Positions 1 through 7,373 are shown, counted from the stretch's first letter. The stretch: DNA of 33,918 nt from Deltaproteobacteria bacterium UBA2385 (GCA_002343455.1 DDSR01000347.1:1-33918), one strand, 5' to 3'. Numbers and translations: made by a program. Notes: generated by a model not told the origin, from the sequence alone.

Positions 1-179
1 TCCAGACCCTGCTGCTGCTGGACTCGCAGCGGGTCCACGTCGAGGTCCAGACTCGCAACGCCGATGGGAGCTGGACCCTTCGAGACCACGGCCCCGGCGG
101 GCGGATCGAGCTGCCCGCGCTGGGCATCGTGGTCGAGGTGGACGCGCTGTACGAGGACGCCGAGCTGCTGCGGCGGTAA
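1..179 (+). CDS. Uma2-family protein, C-terminal fragment (5' cut by window edge)
   Basis: The open frame begins at base 3 and ends with TAA at 177-179, giving the last 58 residues of a protein. The visible pattern is a Leu-rich strand ending in LLLLDSQ, then VEVQTR, DGSWTLRDHG, a glycine turn, IELPALGIVVEVDALYED and a short Leu/Arg tail. This matches the C-terminal beta-rich end of Uma2 (DUF820) proteins, which belong to the PD-(D/E)XK nuclease superfamily and are typically about 180-200 residues. The catalytic part lies outside the window, so activity cannot be judged. No partner gene follows directly; the next 900 bases are non-coding or nearly so. The family call rests on pattern recognition of a short tail. 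Confidence 0.6.
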   Translation, partial: QTLLLLDSQRVHVEVQTRNADGSWTLRDHGPGGRIELPALGIVVEVDALYEDAELLRR

Positions 180-253
180 GGTCTGAAGGGCCTCCGCCGG
201 GGTGGAGCGCGCAACGGCTTGGTCGCCTCTACGCGATCGACCGGCTCTCGGAG

Positions 254-444
254 GAGGACAAAACCTGCCTTCCTGATTCAGAAATGGGACTTCTGTCCTC
301 CCCGTGGTCTCGAATCGGTCGATTCTCGGGGGTCAGTCACGCGAATCGGACACAATCTGACCGAACCGAGCCTCAATGCAGGCGAGTTTGCGCCCGATGG
401 AGGACCGAACCCGCCATCCTGTTTCAGGAACGGGACTTCTGTCC
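254..444 (+). repeat. Diverged 45-bp direct repeat, copies at 254-298 and 400-444
   Basis: Both copies start GAGGAC and end GGGACTTCTGTCC. By eye they match at 38 of 45 positions without gaps, and their starts lie 146 nt apart. In the first copy the ends can pair: GGAGGACA at 253-260 is the reverse complement of TGTCCTCC at 294-301. The second copy keeps an imperfect version of this pairing. Substitutions scattered through a conserved frame fit an old duplicated element or a repeated structured RNA or protein-binding site. It could also be a decayed short mobile element; no transposase or target duplication is visible. Confidence 0.5.
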
Positions 445-652
445 GGTCTCCCTGCTCGGACCTCGGTGCCAGGTATTCGCAATTGCCATTTCGCCCGCGG
501 CACCCCCAGCCGCAGGTTCTGGGCCGGGCAGGGTGCCGCTGGCAGGCGTGCCCGCCGTCCCCCCCGGCACGGCGGCGTCGCTCACCGGGCACACCTCGGG
601 CCGACCAGGGCGAGCTGGGCCAGGTCTGAGACCCAGACGAAGCGCGAGGGTG

Positions 653-658
653 TAGGCT
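653..658 (+). promoter_or_regulatory. -10-like TAGGCT, 6 nt before an ATG
   Basis: TAGGCT is preceded by TG (651-652) and followed six bases later by ATG at 665. The same layout, TAnnCT then 6-7 nt then ATG, is seen before the genes starting at 27140, 30934 and 32744. No -35 hexamer is recognisable. The call rests on this recurrence. Confidence 0.3.
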
Positions 659-664
659 GTGCCC

Positions 665-850
665 ATGGTCGCACCCCTCGACAAAGCTGAAGCCCTCGTC
701 GCCGCGAGCCGCTCCTGGCTCGCGAGCGGCGGTGGGGTCGGTGGGGGCTCGGGTGCCAGGCGCGGAAGGCATGAGGAGTACCACCCGTATGGGACCTGCG
801 CTTGGTGGGCGGGTGACGCGGACGTCGTGTCCCAGCGGAGGTATCGGTAA
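665..850 (+). CDS. Possible small orphan ORF (61 aa), doubtful
   Basis: The frame begins MVAPLDKAEALVAASR, an Ala/Leu-rich stretch with coding-like G/C third positions. It then degrades into a Gly/Arg-rich and finally unpatterned tail. It has no Shine-Dalgarno sequence but sits 6 nt after a -10-like element. A strong hairpin (703-724) lies inside it. It could be the 5' remnant of a gene whose remainder was lost, a real small protein, or chance. I recognise no family, and confidence is low because long chance ORFs are common at this GC content. Confidence 0.2.
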   Translation: MVAPLDKAEALVAASRSWLASGGGVGGGSGARRGRHEEYHPYGTCAWWAGDADVVSQRRYR

Positions 851-950
851 GAGGCTTGGACATGAGACACCTGAGGGAGCCGTCTCTCTAAACTCGGGGG
901 CGGCGGTTGTCTCACCATCATTGACACGGAGGGCCCCCGCACCCCGGCCT

Positions 951-1025
951 GAAGATCCCCACAGCGGATCTTCGACTCCACACGACGGGTCGTTCGGGGC
1001 CGAAGATCCCTCCGGGGGATCTTCG
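951..1025 (+). promoter_or_regulatory. Two tandem hairpins sharing the same arms upstream of ribF
   Basis: Hairpin 1 pairs GAAGATCC (951-958) with GGATCTTC (966-973). Hairpin 2 pairs CGAAGATCCC (1001-1010) with GGGATCTTCG (1016-1025), a perfect 10-bp stem with a 5-nt loop. Because both use the same arm sequence, the left arm of hairpin 1 can also pair with the right arm of hairpin 2, giving mutually exclusive folds. Hairpin 2 ends 51 nt before the ribF start and has no following U-tract. It may act in the ribF leader RNA, or be a DNA-level inverted-repeat binding site. It does not match the FMN (RFN) riboswitch. Confidence 0.45.
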
Positions 1026-1076
1026 CCGCGCGGGCCCCCCGCCGACCTCCCGCACCGCCCGCGTTATGCGCCCCCG

Positions 1077-2000
1077 ATGCCCGAGCTCTTCGCAGGCAGC
1101 GCCGCCTACCCCGCCGATGGTCCCGGCTCCGTGCTGACCATCGGCAACTTCGACGGCGTGCACCTGGGCCACCAGGCGCTGCTGGCCCGGCTCGTCGCCA
1201 CGGCCCGGGCCCGCTCGGCGCCCGCGGTGGTCTACACCTTCGAGCCCTCTCCCCGCGCCGTGCTGGCCCCCCAGCAGGCCCCGCCGCGCATCCACTGCTG
1301 GCCGGACAAGGTGCGGCTGCTGGGCGAGCACGGGGTCGATCGTGTCGTGGTGGAGCGCTTCACCCGCGCCTTCGCCCAGCACCCGCCGGAGTGGTTCGCC
1401 CACCAGGTGCTGGCCCGGCGGCTGCGCGCCCAGGCCCTGGTGGTGGGCTACGACTTCCGCTACGGCCGGGCCCGGGCGGGGGATGTGGCGGCGCTGCGGC
1501 AGACGCTGCCGGAGCTGCAGCTCGAGCAGGTCGAGGCGGTCGAGGTCGACGGGGTGGTGGCCAGCTCCTCCTCGATCCGGGCGCTGGTTGCGGCGGGCGA
1601 GGTGGCCCGGGCGGCGGCCCTGCTGGGGCGGCCCTACTGCATCCGCGGCACGGTGGTGACGGGCGAGGCCCGCGGGCGCCAGCTCGGCTTCCCGACCGCG
1701 AACCTGGAGTCCGAGGTGGAGCTGATGCCCGAGCACGGGGTCTACGCCCTGCGGGTGCGGGTCGACGACGGGCCACCCCGACCGGCGGTGGCCAATATCG
1801 GGATGCGGCCGACCTTCGATGGCCGGGTGCCGACCCTGGAGGTCCACCTGATCGACCACCGCGAGGACCTCTACGGCCGCGAGCTCTGCTGCGCCTTCGT
1901 CGCCCGCATCCGCGGGGAGCGCCGCTTCGACGACGTCGACGCCCTGGTGTCGCAGATCCGCGCGGACATCGAGACGGCCCGCAGAGAGCTCAGCACATGA
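1077..2000 (+). CDS. ribF: Bifunctional riboflavin kinase / FAD synthetase RibF
   Basis: RibF phosphorylates riboflavin to FMN and adenylylates FMN to FAD in the cytoplasm. The 307-residue length is normal for the family. The N-terminal nucleotidyltransferase domain shows GNFDGVHLGH (residues 23-32) and SSSIR (164-168). The C-terminal kinase domain shows GRQLGFPTAN (200-209), GVY (221-223) and the NIGMRPTF region near 240-247. The frame stays open upstream, but homology begins at the ATG at 1077 (MPELFAG), so I chose that start; there is no clear Shine-Dalgarno sequence. An out-of-frame ATG lies 11 nt upstream. Its stop overlaps the aroE start (ATGA), so it heads a translationally coupled operon. 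Two paired hairpins lie in its upstream region. Confidence 0.95.
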   Translation: MPELFAGSAAYPADGPGSVLTIGNFDGVHLGHQALLARLVATARARSAPAVVYTFEPSPRAVLAPQQAPPRIHCWPDKVRLLGEHGVDRVVVERFTRAFAQHPPEWFAHQVLARRLRAQALVVGYDFRYGRARAGDVAALRQTLPELQLEQVEAVEVDGVVASSSSIRALVAAGEVARAAALLGRPYCIRGTVVTGEARGRQLGFPTANLESEVELMPEHGVYALRVRVDDGPPRPAVANIGMRPTFDGRVPTLEVHLIDHREDLYGRELCCAFVARIRGERRFDDVDALVSQIRADIETARRELST

Positions 2001-2851
2001 TCGGCGCCCGCACCCGACTGTACGGCTTGATCGGGCACCCGGTCCGGCACTCGCTCTCCCCGGCGATGTACAACGAGCTCTTCCAGCGCTACGGCCAGGA
2101 CGCGGTCTACCTCGCCTTCGACGTCGACCCGGGCCGCGCCGGTCGGGTGGCCGAGGCGGTGCGCACGCTGGACCTGGCCGGGGTGAACCTGACGGTGCCC
2201 TTCAAGGAGGCGGTCCTGCCCGAGCTGGACCGGATGACCGTGGCCGCCGAGGAGGCCGGGGCGGTCAATGTCCTGACCCAGAAGGGCGGCGTGCTGATGG
2301 GCTTCAACACCGATGGCGAGGGGCTGGTGCGGCATCTGGAAGAGCACGGGGTGCCGATCGAGGGCCGCCGGGCGCTGATCCTGGGGGCGGGCGGCACCGG
2401 CCGGGCGGTGGCCTCGGCCCTGCTGGACCGGGACGCGGCCGGGGTGGTCCTGCTCAACCGCACGGTGCAGCGGGCCGAAGCGGCGGTGGGCGCGCTCAGC
2501 CGGCGTTTCGGTCATGTCCTGCTCGACGCGGCCCCCCTCAGCCCGGCGGCCTTCGCCTCCTACGCGCCCCAAGCCGACCTCGTCGTACATTGTACGGCGG
2601 GGGGCGGAGCCGAGCTGGTGGCCTCGCTGGACCCCTCGCTGCTGCCTGGGTCCGCGACCTGGATCGACGTGAACTACTGGATGCCGGACCCGCCGCAGCA
2701 GGCCGCCTGCGACGCCCTGGGGATCCGTTTTCACACCGGCCTGGGCATGTTGGTGCACCAGGCGGCGCTGGCCTTCGAGCTGTTCACCGGCAACCCGGTC
2801 GAGGCCGAGGATCTGGCGAGGATCCTGAAGCACGAACAGAGCCACGCATGA
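1997..2851 (+). CDS. aroE: Shikimate dehydrogenase AroE
   Basis: AroE reduces 3-dehydroshikimate to shikimate with NADPH, the fourth step of chorismate synthesis. The protein has 284 residues, a usual length. Visible motifs are SLSP (19-22, shikimate binding), NLTVPFK with catalytic Lys70, NTDG with catalytic Asp106, the GAGGTGRA dinucleotide loop (130-137) and an NRT cofactor motif after the second strand. The C-terminal GMLVHQAALAFELFTG segment is typical. The usual NATSxGM loop is replaced by HCTAGGG, which may alter substrate contacts. It starts at the ATGA overlap with ribF and ends at an ATGA overlap with the next gene, so it is translated from the middle of a coupled operon. Confidence 0.95.
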   Translation: MIGARTRLYGLIGHPVRHSLSPAMYNELFQRYGQDAVYLAFDVDPGRAGRVAEAVRTLDLAGVNLTVPFKEAVLPELDRMTVAAEEAGAVNVLTQKGGVLMGFNTDGEGLVRHLEEHGVPIEGRRALILGAGGTGRAVASALLDRDAAGVVLLNRTVQRAEAAVGALSRRFGHVLLDAAPLSPAAFASYAPQADLVVHCTAGGGAELVASLDPSLLPGSATWIDVNYWMPDPPQQAACDALGIRFHTGLGMLVHQAALAFELFTGNPVEAEDLARILKHEQSHA

Positions 2852-3285
2852 GCGGCGGGCCTCGCCTGGTGCTGGCCATCCCCGACCCCCGCGTCCGCCT
2901 CCGCCTCGTCGCCGCCCTGGGCGCCCGGGCCGAGCTGCACCCCCTGGCCAGCGGCGAGGACCCGGTGCGCTCCTGCCGCAGCCTGCGCCCCGAGCTGCTG
3001 CTGCTGGCCGTGCCCGCGACCCGCCCGGCCGAGGCCCTGGCCACCAGCCGGGCGATCAAGACCGAGCCGGGCGCGGCCCCCCGGGTGGTGCTGGTCGATC
3101 CCGAACGTCACACCCGCCATCCCCAGGCGGCCCTGGAGTCGGCCCTGGCCGACGGCTACCTCGGCCTGGAGCTCGACGAGGCCGCCCTCTGGGCCTTCCT
3201 GGACGAGGTCCGCCAGGGCAAGCGCCCCGTGCGCGCCGGCGAGCCCCCCAAGCGCGGCCTGCTGGCCCGGCTGCGGCGCTCGTGA
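2848..3285 (+). CDS. Receiver-like protein lacking phosphorylation residues (145 aa)
   Basis: The alternating strand/helix pattern fits a CheY-like receiver fold: RLVLAIPDPRVR at the N-terminus, RPELLLLAVPATRP in the middle, PRVVLVD near 79-84 and a helix ending VRQGKRP. The expected phospho-acceptor Asp after the third strand is Ala54, and the acidic pair is reduced to IPDP. The conserved Thr/Ser and Lys positions near VLVD and GYLGL are also absent. If the fold is right, this is a phosphorylation-independent pseudo-receiver, possibly a protein-interaction module. The Arg/Lys-rich tail is probably flexible. It has 4-bp overlaps at both ends (aroE upstream, the hydrolase downstream). An unrelated Rossmann-like small protein is the alternative; no function is assigned. 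Confidence 0.55.
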   Translation: MSGGPRLVLAIPDPRVRLRLVAALGARAELHPLASGEDPVRSCRSLRPELLLLAVPATRPAEALATSRAIKTEPGAAPRVVLVDPERHTRHPQAALESALADGYLGLELDEAALWAFLDEVRQGKRPVRAGEPPKRGLLARLRRS

Positions 3286-4412
3286 TCCTGGCCCTGGTGC
3301 TGGCCTGTTCGTCCACCACGGACAGTGGCAGCACCGAGGTCCCCTTCAGCCTCCCCCCTCATGTGGGCAGCTTCGTACAAACCCACCCCCTGCTTCGTCT
3401 GCACGGGGATCGCTTTAGGGTTCAGCTTCGCGCCGTGGACCCCGACTTCCGCTGCGATCGCGGAGAGTCCAGGCCCGAGCTCTGCGATCAGGACTACCGC
3501 GCCCTGGCCGCGAGCCTCTACCCGGGCACGGAGGCCGAGCTCTCGGACTGTGTGGACGACCTCTCCGAGGAGCTGCTGGAGCTGCGGGAGGAGGTCGAGG
3601 CCGGCACCGTCCTGTCAATGGTCCAGGCCGACAACGACGAGCTGGCCGCCCAGGTGCAGGCGCTGGTCGCGGCCCTGGCCGTGGACGAAGCAGAGCTTCA
3701 CATCCTGGCCGGCCCGATGCAGGAGGAGGGCCAGCACCGTCGCATCGAGCTGACCATCGAACACCCCGTGCTGGGCGCCTTTCCGGCCCGCCTGCTGTTG
3801 CCCACCGGCGCCTGGCAGCGGGCCCCGACCATGCTGATGCTGCCCGGCCACCTGCCCGAGGCCGAGAGCCAGCTCGACGACCTCGCCCTGCTGCGGCACG
3901 GCCAGCGCCTCGCCGACGAGGGCTTCATGGTCCTCTCCCTGGCCTTTCGCGCCTACGATGCTGGCGAGCACGAGGCCCGGGTCACGACCGAGCTGCTCTG
4001 CGCCGGGGCTTCGTTGATGGCCCTGCGGCAGGTCGAGGCGGCCATCGCCCTGGAGCTGCTCGACGCCCTGCGCCCCGGCGACCTGCCGGCGGTGATGGGC
4101 CACTCCGGCGGGGCGGTCAGCGCCTTGCTGCTCGGCACCTGGGCCCCCACCGAGCGTATCGTCCTGGACGCCGTCGCCGACCGCTTTCTCAATGTGCAGC
4201 GCTCCAGCGACGGAGGCTCGGTGCAGATCCTCGACGAGACCGTGCCGGCGCTGGTCCCCTGGTGGGGCTGCCTGTACTCGCTGGGCCTGGACCTGGGGCT
4301 GCCGGATCTGAGCTGCGAGCGCGAAGCGGCGGCAGTGCCGCACCTGTACCAGGGCTACGGCTACGCCGAGGAGGACTGGCCGGAGCTGTGGGCCTTCCTG
4401 ACCGAGGGCTGA
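3282..4412 (+). CDS. Alpha/beta-hydrolase-like lipoprotein
   Basis: The 376-residue product begins MILALVLAC followed by a Ser/Thr/Asp-rich stretch, resembling a lipoprotein with Cys9. This signal is very short and has no basic n-region, so the true start may lie upstream, where the frame is open. The GTG chosen overlaps the previous stop as GTGA. The C-terminal half looks like an alpha/beta hydrolase: a strand ending LMLPGH (184-190, possible oxyanion region), then VMGHSGGAV with the nucleophile elbow GHSGG (273-277, Ser275). The N-terminal third is acidic and helical with a few Cys. Candidate substrates are esters; nothing specifies one. Catalytic Asp/His were not pinned down. The gene ends one base before the convergent TolC-family stop. 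Confidence 0.6.
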   Translation: MILALVLACSSTTDSGSTEVPFSLPPHVGSFVQTHPLLRLHGDRFRVQLRAVDPDFRCDRGESRPELCDQDYRALAASLYPGTEAELSDCVDDLSEELLELREEVEAGTVLSMVQADNDELAAQVQALVAALAVDEAELHILAGPMQEEGQHRRIELTIEHPVLGAFPARLLLPTGAWQRAPTMLMLPGHLPEAESQLDDLALLRHGQRLADEGFMVLSLAFRAYDAGEHEARVTTELLCAGASLMALRQVEAAIALELLDALRPGDLPAVMGHSGGAVSALLLGTWAPTERIVLDAVADRFLNVQRSSDGGSVQILDETVPALVPWWGCLYSLGLDLGLPDLSCEREAAAVPHLYQGYGYAEEDWPELWAFLTEG

Positions 4413-4413
4413 G

Positions 4414-5832
4414 CTACAGCGCCCCGCGCAGCCGCATCAGCTCGACCACGGCCATGGCGTGGTCCACCCGGGCCTGCTCGACCGCCACCCGGGCGCTGTC
4501 CACCGCCCTCATGCTCTCCAGCACATCCTTCTGCAGGGCGCGGCCGGCCTCTTGCAGGACCCGCTCGGCGGCCAGGGTCTGTTCGGCGAGGTCCAGGTTG
4601 GCCCGCGCCAGCTCGACGGTGACGGCGGCCTGCTCGACCGCCCGGACCTGGGCCCGCACGCCCTGCACCAGGCTGCGCTCGGCGGACTCGCGCGAGATGC
4701 GCGCCTGGGCCAGCGAGGCCTCGCGCTGGGCGACCGCCCCCCGGGCCGCGCGGTTGCCCAGGGGGGTGCCGACCTGGCCGCCCAGGCTCCAGTCCAGCAG
4801 CTCGCCGCCGAAGACCTCGGCGAAGGAGCCCGAGAGCGAGGTCTCGTAGCCCTTCAGCGCCGTCGACCCGACCAGGGAGAGCGAGGGCAGCAGGGCGTGG
4901 CGGGCGTCGCGCAGGTCGAGGTCGGCGCTCTCTTCGGCCAGCCGGAGCTGCTGCAGGTCGAGGTTGCCGCGCAGCGCCTCCTCCGCGATGGCGGCGTCGT
5001 CGAGCTCGATCGCCGAGGGCTCGGCGGGCTCGCTGATGGCGCGGACCTCACCGTCCGGCGAGTCACCCAGCAGGACCTGGAGGCCCTCGGCCGCGGCGGC
5101 GGCGGCGGACTGGGCCTCGAGCAGGGAGCTGCGGGCCTGGACCACGGCGGCCTCGACCCGGGTGCGCTCGATCGGCGCGAGGCTACCGGCCTCGACCCGA
5201 GCGAGCACGATGCGCCGCTCTTCTTCCGCGACGGCGAGGCCCTGCTCGGCGATGGTCACCAGTCGCTGGGCGAGGACGAGGCCCCAGTAGGCGCTGGCGG
5301 TGTCGGCGAGCACCTGCTGCCGGGTGGCCAGGACGGAGAGGGAGGCGGTCTCGACGGCCTGCTCGGCGGCGCGGACGCCTTGCAGGTTGTAGCGGCGCGA
5401 GAAGCCTTCGAGCAGGTTCTGGGTCAGGCCCAGCGAGAGGTCGGTCGACCACTGCGGCTCGTCGCTCTCGACGACGAGGCCGGTGTCCCGCAGCTCGTAG
5501 CGGAAGCGGCTCTGGCTGGTCGTCAGGCCCAGGGTCAGCGAGGTGCCGGTCTGCAGGTACTGGCTGATCTCGGCGTCCGCGCTGAGGCTGTTGAAGCTGG
5601 AGAGCACATCGCCGAACTCGCGGGTCGCCTCGGAGCGGTTGGCCGAGTAGCCCAGCCAGCCGGAGAGCTCGGGGTCGAAGGTGCCCCTGGAGGCCAGCAG
5701 GGCGCCCCGCGCGCCGTCCGCGCTGAGCTGGCCGCCGAGCACCGAGGCGTTGCGGTCCAGCGCCTGCTGGAGCGCGTCGGCGTAGCTGAGATCCTCGGCG
5801 AAGGCGGTCAGGCTGAGCAGGAGGAGGAGCAT
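4414..5832 (-). CDS. TolC-family outer-membrane efflux protein
   Basis: This is the trimeric outer-membrane channel component of efflux or type I export. The 472-residue protein starts with a hydrophobic signal, MLLLLLSLTAFA, probably cleaved before Glu-Asp, although it lacks the usual basic n-region. The mature part has the two-fold repeated TolC layout: Leu/Ala/Glu/Arg-rich coiled-coil helices (for example YADALQQALDRN, VEQARVDHAMAVVELMRL) alternating with beta-strand segments. It lies just downstream of the PD-(D/E)XK gene, whose stop overlaps the likely promoter region (GATAGT, 8 nt before ATG). The RND/membrane-fusion operon at 11211-18837 has no TolC of its own, so this could be its partner, but the genes are 5 kb apart. 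Confidence 0.9.
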   Translation of the reverse strand: MLLLLLSLTAFAEDLSYADALQQALDRNASVLGGQLSADGARGALLASRGTFDPELSGWLGYSANRSEATREFGDVLSSFNSLSADAEISQYLQTGTSLTLGLTTSQSRFRYELRDTGLVVESDEPQWSTDLSLGLTQNLLEGFSRRYNLQGVRAAEQAVETASLSVLATRQQVLADTASAYWGLVLAQRLVTIAEQGLAVAEEERRIVLARVEAGSLAPIERTRVEAAVVQARSSLLEAQSAAAAAAEGLQVLLGDSPDGEVRAISEPAEPSAIELDDAAIAEEALRGNLDLQQLRLAEESADLDLRDARHALLPSLSLVGSTALKGYETSLSGSFAEVFGGELLDWSLGGQVGTPLGNRAARGAVAQREASLAQARISRESAERSLVQGVRAQVRAVEQAAVTVELARANLDLAEQTLAAERVLQEAGRALQKDVLESMRAVDSARVAVEQARVDHAMAVVELMRLRGAL

Positions 5833-5844
5833 CGACCGGGACTA

Positions 5845-7284
5845 TCACGCCTCCGGGGCGGGGCGGTCCAGGATCTCTCCCAGCAGCGCCACGATCGCGG
5901 GGACGAGGCCGGGATGGGCCCAGGTCTCCGCGGAGAGCTCGACCCGAAGACCGCCCTCCCACCCCAGGACCGGCCCCGGCAGAGGCCAGCTCGCGAGGGC
6001 CTGGAGGAAGCGCTCGGCCTGCGGCGCGCTGGGGGGTTCGAGCGCGAAGGCCAGCGTACGGAGGTCCGGCTCGACCCAGGCGCGCAGGCGCTGGCCGCCG
6101 GGCAGCAGGCCCTTGCGGCTGAGGCGGGCGTCCCGCGTCCAGCGGTAGGGCGCCCGACCGCCCTCCAGCGGGCCGAAGACCCGATGCAGGACCTCGGCGA
6201 CGCAGCCCGAGAGGGCCGCCTCCAGGGGCGCCCAGGCGCTGAGCCCGCGCACCAGCTCGGAGACGGAGAGGCGGGGAGCCGAGGGGGCCATGCCTGGGCC
6301 TCGTACATCCCAGGCCCGCCCCAGGACGCCGCTGTGGGCGTGGCGCAGGGCCGCGCGGCCGATGGCGACGACCTGCTTGAGGTCCTCGCCCCGCAGGTTG
6401 CGGCCGCCCGGGCTGCGGTGCAGCTCCAGCACGAACCAGCGCTCGGTGGAGGGGACCCTCCTCCAGGGCGAGCCGGACCTCGCCAGCGCCTTGGCCAGCG
6501 CGCGGCCGGCCAGGACCTCCAGCTTCCAGACCAGCTCCTCGTCCTCGCCCAGGTCGACGCTCAAACAGAGGCCCTTGACCCCCGTCCTGGGCAGGGGGCG
6601 GGTTGAGGCGAAGCCAGGGCCCCAGCCCTCGCTGGGCTCGACCTGGCGGTCCGGATCGTCGAGGGCGGCCTCGACCGCATCGGCCAGGGGCTGCGGGCAG
6701 AGGGCGACGAGGCAGGTCTGCAGGCGCGGCCGCAGGGCCGCCTCGTAGCGCTCGTGCAGGCGGCGGGCGCGGGCCCAGAGGTCTTCGGGCAGGCCGATGC
6801 GGGTGTCGCCGACGCCGGAGCTGCGCAGGAGCTCGCGCAGCTCGTCACCGTCTGGCCCGGGGCTGAGGCCGCGCAGCACATCATCCCAGCTCAGCACCGC
6901 CGCACCCGGGGGCACCCGCGCGGTCGCCGAGGCCTCCACCAGGCTGAGGATCCGCGCGCCGGGGAAGGCCGCGGCCAGGCGCTGGAGCTGCCCCTCGCTG
7001 GGGACGGCCGGGCCGACCTTGGCCTCGAGCACCACCACCCCCTCGTCCGCCTCGATCACGAGGTCGGCCACCACGAGGGAGGCGCCCGCCTCGACCCAGG
7101 CCCGGACCTGGGCCCGCACCCGGACGGGGGCCGAAGGGGCGATGCCCAAGGGCCTGAAGAGCGAGGCGGTCAGCGCGGCGTCCCGCTCGATCTGGCGCCC
7201 CAGGCAGAGGGTCAGGAAGTCCTCGCGAGGCAGGCGCGAGGCGGACTGGCAGAGACGGTACAGTCGCGGCAGGAATTCGTTCAT
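5845..7284 (-). CDS. PD-(D/E)XK nuclease-superfamily protein (479 aa)
   Basis: The nuclease core is near the N-terminus: VVADLVIEAD supplies the Asp and VLEAKVG the ExK, followed by PSEGQLQRLA, the pattern of PD-(D/E)XK family 4-type proteins (counting from the upstream GTG, Asp80, Glu93, Lys95). The N-terminal helix REDFLTLCL resembles the usual NFLTE motif, but its Glu is replaced. I prefer the ATG at 7284 (MNEFLPRLY) because GAGG lies 5 nt upstream; a GTG at 7302 would add six residues. The remaining 350 residues are Trp/Arg-rich and unrecognised, possibly a target-recognition region. Neighbours do not form a known restriction or defence locus. A role in nucleic-acid cleavage is inferred from the fold only. 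Confidence 0.7.
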   Translation of the reverse strand: MNEFLPRLYRLCQSASRLPREDFLTLCLGRQIERDAALTASLFRPLGIAPSAPVRVRAQVRAWVEAGASLVVADLVIEADEGVVVLEAKVGPAVPSEGQLQRLAAAFPGARILSLVEASATARVPPGAAVLSWDDVLRGLSPGPDGDELRELLRSSGVGDTRIGLPEDLWARARRLHERYEAALRPRLQTCLVALCPQPLADAVEAALDDPDRQVEPSEGWGPGFASTRPLPRTGVKGLCLSVDLGEDEELVWKLEVLAGRALAKALARSGSPWRRVPSTERWFVLELHRSPGGRNLRGEDLKQVVAIGRAALRHAHSGVLGRAWDVRGPGMAPSAPRLSVSELVRGLSAWAPLEAALSGCVAEVLHRVFGPLEGGRAPYRWTRDARLSRKGLLPGGQRLRAWVEPDLRTLAFALEPPSAPQAERFLQALASWPLPGPVLGWEGGLRVELSAETWAHPGLVPAIVALLGEILDRPAPEA

Positions 7285-7333
7285 CGAGACCTCGTCCCAC
7301 ACCTTAGCGCAGGCGGCGCGGCGGGCGACGAGG

Positions 7334-7342
7334 TGCTAAACC
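7334..7342 (+). promoter_or_regulatory. Possible extended -10 (TGCTAAACC) for the OPT gene
   Basis: A TG-n-TA arrangement lies 31 nt before the ATG, leaving room for the AGGAG ribosome-binding site in the leader. It shares the TGCTA core with elements before the genes starting at 11152, 18939 and 32744. No good -35 is visible. Confidence 0.3.
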
Positions 7343-7373
7343 GGCCGGTCCACCCACCTGCTCCAGGAGCCCC

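Larger units (their letters stand above)
180..1076. other. Long gene-poor region between the Uma2 gene and ribF
   Basis: This is the only stretch over 300 bases without a convincing gene. Open frames on both strands here have compositions (Pro/Arg/Ser-rich, no motifs) typical of GC-rich non-coding DNA. It holds a diverged 45-bp direct repeat (254-298 and 400-444), a small perfect hairpin (312-317 with 320-325), an 8-bp stem (703-710 with 717-724, loop 711-716), two related hairpins just before ribF, and one possible 61-residue ORF at 665. The 254-450 section is less GC-rich than the rest of the window. I saw no FMN riboswitch core, tRNA T-arm or oligo-T terminator. Confidence 0.6.

Noticed and set aside
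300..330. tRNA T-arm-like sequence around TCGAATC
   Set aside because: It is part of a small GAATCG/CGATTC hairpin and no acceptor or anticodon arms can be built around it.
921..926. TTGACA as a -35 for ribF
   Set aside because: No -10-like hexamer lies 16-18 nt downstream; the sequence there is G/C only.
278..981. Minus-strand ORFs of 168 and 185 codons in the gene-poor region
   Set aside because: Low-complexity Pro/Arg/Ser composition, no ribosome site, no motif, and they run across the repeats and hairpins.
1001..1025. Intrinsic terminator after an upstream transcript
   Set aside because: The stem is strong but no U-tract follows; no canonical terminator was seen anywhere in the window.
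840..1076. FMN riboswitch (RFN element) upstream of ribF
   Set aside because: The conserved RFN core segments are not present; only the two shared-arm hairpins are seen.
732..1076. Longer RibF (422 codons) starting at 732
   Set aside because: The extra 115 residues have no RibF similarity and cover non-coding repeats and hairpins; the ATG at 1077 gives a normal-length protein.
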